A stretch of DNA of 47,000 bases from an uncultured Alistipes sp. (lineage in GTDB: Bacteria; Bacteroidota; Bacteroidia; Bacteroidales; Rikenellaceae): positions 1 to 47,000 of the forward strand of contig CAOJSG010000011.1 of NCBI GenBank assembly GCA_948442615.1, given 5' to 3'. The number at the start of each line of letters is the position of its first letter. Position 1 is the stretch's first letter. Below are positions 43,693 to 47,000 of the stretch, in pieces. A program made the position numbers and the translations under genes. The notes beneath the pieces were generated by a model. It was given only the letters and a program-made list of their open reading frames with translations. It was not told the origin of the DNA and ran no database searches.

Positions 43693-44333
43693 TCAGAACG
43701 CGCGGATCGCCCGTGTGTAGCGGCTTTCGTTTTTCCGGAAGGCCACCACGCGATATTGCGAAATGAAATAGGCGGAACAACCGTAATCGTCGTTGCCGTA
43801 TGCCTCGGTGGAGGTCCAATAATATTCGTTGCGGAGCCACTGGCATTTGTGCTTCTCGAGCGCGTCGGCGACCTCGTAGTAGTGGGCGTGCAGCGAGGCG
43901 AGTTCGTTGGCCGCCGGCAGATACCAGCCCGTCACTCCGTTCGTATTCATGCCGTCGCACCAGGCGAACGCCTGGTATTCGGATCGCCAGTTGGGGATGG
44001 CCTTGATTTTGCGCATGTTCGCCATGCCGTCGTCTTCGTCCCACGCCCTCGTTTGCACGTCGGGCCGCGAAGACCAATAACACTCTTTCTCCTCCAGCGA
44101 GATGATCTTTCCGTGCTTGCCCGACACTTCGAAGACGATGCCTTTCACTCCGTCGGCGTCGTAGAGATCGCCGACCACGTATTCGCGGGGCGTGTCGCCG
44201 CCATTTTCGCCGCCGGTCCCGCCGCCATTTCCGCCGGCTTCGCCGTTTTCCTTGTCATCGCCTCCGCAGGCGGTCAGACAGAACAAAATCCCCCCCCCGC
44301 CAAAAGCAGGCTGAAGATAAAAGATCGTTTCAT
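43693..44333 (-). pseudogene. DUF1566-like lipoprotein, frameshifted at a poly-G tract
   Basis: The reading frame starts MKRSFIFSLLLAGGG at 44333 and, in the given sequence, runs out of frame at a run of nine G (plus strand C at 44290-44298), ending soon after in FCSV. In the next frame the chain continues as ILFCLTACGGDDKENGE, a lipobox with Cys, then a Gly/Asn/Glu-rich linker and a C-terminal domain of about 150 residues with GWYLPAANELASLHAHY and YYWTSTEAYG, typical of DUF1566/FISUMP-type domains. Ten (or seven) G would restore one frame of about 213 residues. So this is a lipoprotein that is off here, either by phase variation or by a sequencing error. Function unknown; likely a surface lipoprotein. 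Confidence 0.8.
44290..44298. repeat. Nine-base poly-C (poly-G on the coding strand) tract
   Basis: The homopolymer lies inside the signal-peptide coding region of the DUF1566-like lipoprotein. Its length sets the frame: nine is out of frame, ten or seven in frame. Confidence 0.85.
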
Positions 44334-44600
44334 GATCGTTTGGTTTTTCGCTTCCCGATTGCGCGGAAGCCGTGAATGAAAAGGAATGTGTACAATCGAT
44401 CGATCTCTGTCCGGACATGATCCGCAGGCCGCCTGCTTTTGCCGCCCACGCACGGGTCCGTCGTGGCGGACGGTGGCGTTCCGGACGGCGGGGAACCGCA
44501 TGGCGGCTCTCCGGGCGGTGGCGTAGCGAGGATTGTGTCGCGGAGGGAAACCGATACACTTCCGTCGAATGATTCTATGCGGTCATAGGAAGCCGCAGAG

Positions 44601-44608
44601 CAAATATA
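44601..44608 (-). promoter_or_regulatory. -7 box upstream of the DUF1566-like gene
   Basis: TATATTTG on the minus strand, about 260 bases before the ATG, without a clear -33 box. The stretch 44334-44600 and the bases to 44749 hold no other gene that I can support. Confidence 0.5.
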
Positions 44609-44749
44609 GGAATAATTAAGCGATTCGTCCGCTTTTTTCGCGGATTTTTCCGTTTTTTTCGGTCCCGGCCGGACGGCGGTCATTTGGTCCGGGGGCGTGT
44701 GGCCCGGCGCTGCGGGGCTGCGCGCCGAACTCCGCTCGCGACACTCCGT

Positions 44750-46540
44750 TTACCGGAACAGCGAGATCTCTTCCGGGTCGACCCGGGCCGGGCCGCCGTC
44801 GACGGTGGAGGCCGTGAAGCGGATGTAACGCGCCGGCAGCGGCGATTCGAAGACGATGCGGCGCGGTTCGGCATTGTACATGATGTTGCCGAACTCGCCT
44901 TCGGCGACCGCTGGCGTCCAGGTTTCCCCGTCGGCGCTCACCTCGAACCGATAGCGGTAGGCGGCGCGGACCGACGCCTCGTGCGGCGCATAGACGAATC
45001 CGCGCAGCGTGTGGCTCGCACCCAGATCGAGCGTCAGCGGCAGGTCGCCGATCCGGCGCCATGCGGTGCGCGGCAGCATGGCGGCGTCGGCCGCCCGGAC
45101 CGTCTCGTCCGGGTCGGGAACGTCGTACGCCGCCACGCGGGCGATGCGGGCCCGCAGGCGGGTCCCGACGACGGTGATGCGTAGCCGGTCGGTCTCGGTC
45201 TCGGGAATGCGGATCAGCCGCTTGTAGCCGATCGTGGTCCCTTCGCCCACCTGGCGCCATCCGTCGGGTGCGAGCGCCTCGATGACGAAAGCCTCCACGC
45301 GCTGGCCCTTGGCGATCTGCTCCTGTAGCAGCACCGTATTGATCCGGCTGCCGGGCGCGAGCCGGTATTCCAGGCTCTCTCCGGCGTCGGCCCGCCGGAG
45401 CCGGTCGCCGTCGGTCACGCGGTCGTCGGCGAACGCACGCCGCAGGTAGGCGGCGAACTCCGCGAGCCGCGTCGAGTCGGCCTCGTGGATGCGGCCCCGC
45501 CGATCGGGCGGGATGTTCAGCAGCAGCAGCGAGTTGCAGCCCACCGAGCGGAAGTAGATGTCGGCGAGCTGCCGCAGGCTCTTGACCCGGGTGTCCTCGG
45601 CGCTGTGGTGGAACCATCCCGGGCGGATCGAGACGTCGACCTCCGACGGGTACCAGTAGACCCGTTCGGCTCGTTCGAGCATGGCGCGGCTTCCCAGGTC
45701 GGAGGTCATCTCGTCGATTCCCAATCGGGCGTTGGCCGCTTCCGATTCGCGGCTGCCGCCCGGAGCCAGGACCGTGGCGCTCCATTCGGTGGCGCGCCCC
45801 AAGCCGCCTTCGTTGCCGACCCAGCGGATGTCGTCGCCCTTGATCGCCGCGACGGCTTCGGGCTGCAGGCGGCGGATCGTGCGGTAGTAGGCCTCCCAGT
45901 CGTACTCCTGGCGGCGGCCGTTGGGGCCCTCGGCGCAGGCGCCGTCGAACCATACCTCGTCGATGCGGCCGTAGTGGGTCAGCAGTTCGGTCAGCTGGGC
46001 GATGAAGAACTCGTTGTAGCGCGGCGAGTCGCCGTAGCAGGGGGCGTTGCGGTCCCAGGGCGAGAGGTAGACGCCGAACCGCAGCCCGTATTTCTCGCAG
46101 GCGGCGCGCAGCTCGCCCACGATGTCGCCCTTGCCGTCGCGCCAGGGCGAGGAAGCCACCGAATGCGCGGTGGTGGCGGTGGGCCACAGGCAGAATCCGT
46201 CGTGGTGCTTGGCCGTGATGATCGCCATGCCGAATCCGGCGTCGCGCAGCGTGTGCACCCACTGGTCGGCGTCGAATCCGTCGGGCCGGAACAGCGCGGG
46301 ATCCTCCGTGCCGTCGCCCCATTCGCGGTCGGTGAAGGTGTTGATGCCGAAATGCAGGAAGGCGGTCAGCTCCAGCTGCTGCCAAGCGAGCTGCTGCCGG
46401 GTGGGGACCACGCGGCCGGCGATCGCGGCCCGCTCTTCGGCGGTAGCGCCGGCCGGCAGGGTGGCCTGTTTCACGTAGAGACGTTCGCAGCCGACGCCCG
46501 TACAGGCGATCAGCCACAGCAGAGAGAGAAGTCGGTTCAT
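44750..46540 (-). CDS. GH29 alpha-L-fucosidase with F5/8-type binding domains
   Basis: A 596-residue secreted enzyme, possibly a lipoprotein (signal with ACTGVGC, Cys18). The GH29 catalytic domain covers about residues 45-370 with ELTAFLHFGINTFTDREWG, TAKHHDGFCLWPT and the nucleophile Asp199 in EVWFDGA. Two beta-sandwich domains follow (about residues 395-500 and 510-596); the last has SADGETWTP and RYIRFTAS as in F5/8-type C (CBM32-like) domains. GH29 enzymes release L-fucose from host or plant glycans. The start at 46540 gives the signal peptide; longer forms run through the promoter. It is a single gene with its own promoter, and could also serve the fucI/fucP genes if L-fucose is used. 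Confidence 0.93.
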   Translation of the reverse strand: MNRLLSLLWLIACTGVGCERLYVKQATLPAGATAEERAAIAGRVVPTRQQLAWQQLELTAFLHFGINTFTDREWGDGTEDPALFRPDGFDADQWVHTLRDAGFGMAIITAKHHDGFCLWPTATTAHSVASSPWRDGKGDIVGELRAACEKYGLRFGVYLSPWDRNAPCYGDSPRYNEFFIAQLTELLTHYGRIDEVWFDGACAEGPNGRRQEYDWEAYYRTIRRLQPEAVAAIKGDDIRWVGNEGGLGRATEWSATVLAPGGSRESEAANARLGIDEMTSDLGSRAMLERAERVYWYPSEVDVSIRPGWFHHSAEDTRVKSLRQLADIYFRSVGCNSLLLLNIPPDRRGRIHEADSTRLAEFAAYLRRAFADDRVTDGDRLRRADAGESLEYRLAPGSRINTVLLQEQIAKGQRVEAFVIEALAPDGWRQVGEGTTIGYKRLIRIPETETDRLRITVVGTRLRARIARVAAYDVPDPDETVRAADAAMLPRTAWRRIGDLPLTLDLGASHTLRGFVYAPHEASVRAAYRYRFEVSADGETWTPAVAEGEFGNIMYNAEPRRIVFESPLPARYIRFTASTVDGGPARVDPEEISLFR

Positions 46541-46556
46541 GGGTCGGGTTTTCCGG

Positions 46557-46587
46557 TAAAGGTAAAACTTTTGCCGTGCTTTGCAAA
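46557..46587 (-). promoter_or_regulatory. Promoter of the GH29 gene
   Basis: On the minus strand TTTG (46587-46584), 19 bases, TACCTTTA (46564-46557), one base off the consensus, 16 bases before the ATG. Confidence 0.6.
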
Positions 46588-46590
46588 ATT

Positions 46591-46620
46591 TTTGTTTTCC
46601 GGAAATAAAACGTATTTTTG
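46591..46620 (+). promoter_or_regulatory. Promoter of the saccharopine-dehydrogenase-family gene
   Basis: TTTG (46591-46594), 18 bases, TATTTTTG (46613-46620), 46 bases before the ATG at 46667. It lies back to back with the GH29 promoter, their -33 boxes only three bases apart. Confidence 0.6.
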
Positions 46621-46666
46621 TATGCCTTCTTTTGGCGGAAGGACTCAACAAACGAAAACAGACTAT

Positions 46667-47000
46667 ATGTGTAGAGCTTTGATTATCGGTGCGGGAGGTG
46701 TCGGCACCGTCGTGACTCAGAAAATTGCGGCCGATCCCGTCTTTACGGACGTGATGCTGGCCAGCCGTACGAAATCCAAGTGCGATGCCGTGGCGGCGGC
46801 CATCGGCGGCGACCGCGTGAAGACGGCCCAGGTCGACGCGGACAACGTCGCCGAGCTGTGCGAGCTGTTCCGGGCGTTCCGGCCGGACATCGTGGTCAAC
46901 GTGGCGCTGCCCTATCAGGACCTCACGATCATGGACGCCTGTCTCGAGTGCGGCTGCAACTACCTCGATACGGCCAATTACGAGCCCAAGGACGAGGCGC
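46667..47000 (+). CDS. Saccharopine dehydrogenase family protein (3' end cut by window)
   Basis: The first 111 codons are visible. They start MCRALIIGAGGVGTVVTQKI, an NAD(P)-binding Rossmann GxGGVG motif, followed by DVMLASRTKSKCDAVAA and PDIVVNVALPYQDLTIMDA, then CNYLDTANYEP. This is the pattern of the Bacteroidota saccharopine-dehydrogenase-like group, which includes carboxynorspermidine (carboxyspermidine) dehydrogenases of polyamine synthesis. Whether this is that enzyme cannot be settled from the N-terminus. The family call is firm. Confidence 0.88.
   Translation, partial: MCRALIIGAGGVGTVVTQKIAADPVFTDVMLASRTKSKCDAVAAAIGGDRVKTAQVDADNVAELCELFRAFRPDIVVNVALPYQDLTIMDACLECGCNYLDTANYEPKDEA

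Noticed and set aside
44334..44559. N-terminal extension of the DUF1566-like gene in the same frame as the mature lipoprotein
   Set aside because: It gives an Arg/Pro/Ser-rich start with no signal peptide, while the adjoining frame supplies a perfect signal sequence; a frameshift explains it better.
16237..46540. Reading the whole locus as an L-fucose/mucin locus
   Set aside because: fucI, fucP and GH29 suit fucose, but the aldolase and a FucK-type kinase are missing and GH172, GH116 and DUF4185 are not fucose enzymes. GH29 is separately promoted. The idea is not excluded, only less likely.

Overview
The window looks like chromosomal DNA from a GC-rich member of the Bacteroidales, most likely an Alistipes-like Rikenellaceae. 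The reasons are a SusC/SusD pair, SusD-type lipoproteins, carboxypeptidase-like plus TonB receptors, and many promoters of the Bacteroidota form (a TTTG box, 18-21 bases, then TAnnTTTG) with weak or absent Shine-Dalgarno sequences. The genus is an inference; the sequence itself only fixes the phylum and order with confidence.

Region 1 (1-6230) is mostly housekeeping: the end of a DUF349 repeat protein, pyrG and yidC in one operon closed by a terminator, then a secreted beta-propeller-like protein. Region 2 (6342-10308) is a minus-strand metal-linked operon driven by two duplicated promoters: a PqqD-like protein, a small secreted Cys/His protein, a TonB receptor with a CxxxCC motif, and a secreted HMA-domain protein. 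Region 3 (10427-15638) holds a RecQ helicase, a DEDDy 3'-5' exonuclease overlapping an RlmI-type rRNA methyltransferase, and a metallo-beta-lactamase-fold hydrolase.

Region 4 (16102-43273) is the most interesting part. It is a large glycan-utilisation locus: two GH43-like enzymes and a sialidase-fold enzyme in one operon, a radical SAM maturase and an EEP-family phosphodiesterase, GH116, GH172 (DUF2961), a LacI regulator, SusC/SusD, a GntR-type regulator, L-fucose/D-arabinose isomerase, an epimerase-like lipoprotein, a FucP-type permease, a ribulokinase-type sugar kinase, and a DUF4185 (GH183-type) lipoprotein. GH172, GH116 and GH183 together are the families described for breaking down D-arabinan of mycobacterial and related actinobacterial cell walls. 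The FucI/FucP/ribulokinase set would turn released D-arabinose into D-ribulose and then D-ribulose 5-phosphate without needing the fuculose-phosphate aldolase, which is absent here. I therefore propose that this is a D-arabinan utilisation locus rather than a plain L-fucose locus. Palindromic sites of the form GCtAAAACGTTTTaGC occur at the promoters of the GH43 operon, GH116, GH172 and the lacI gene itself, which points to one LacI-controlled regulon.

Region 5 (43421-47000) has a tRNA-Lys, a DUF1566-like lipoprotein gene broken by a 9-base poly-G tract (possible phase variation), a GH29 alpha-L-fucosidase, and the start of a saccharopine-dehydrogenase-family gene running off the window. No rRNA, CRISPR array, insertion sequence or prophage was seen.
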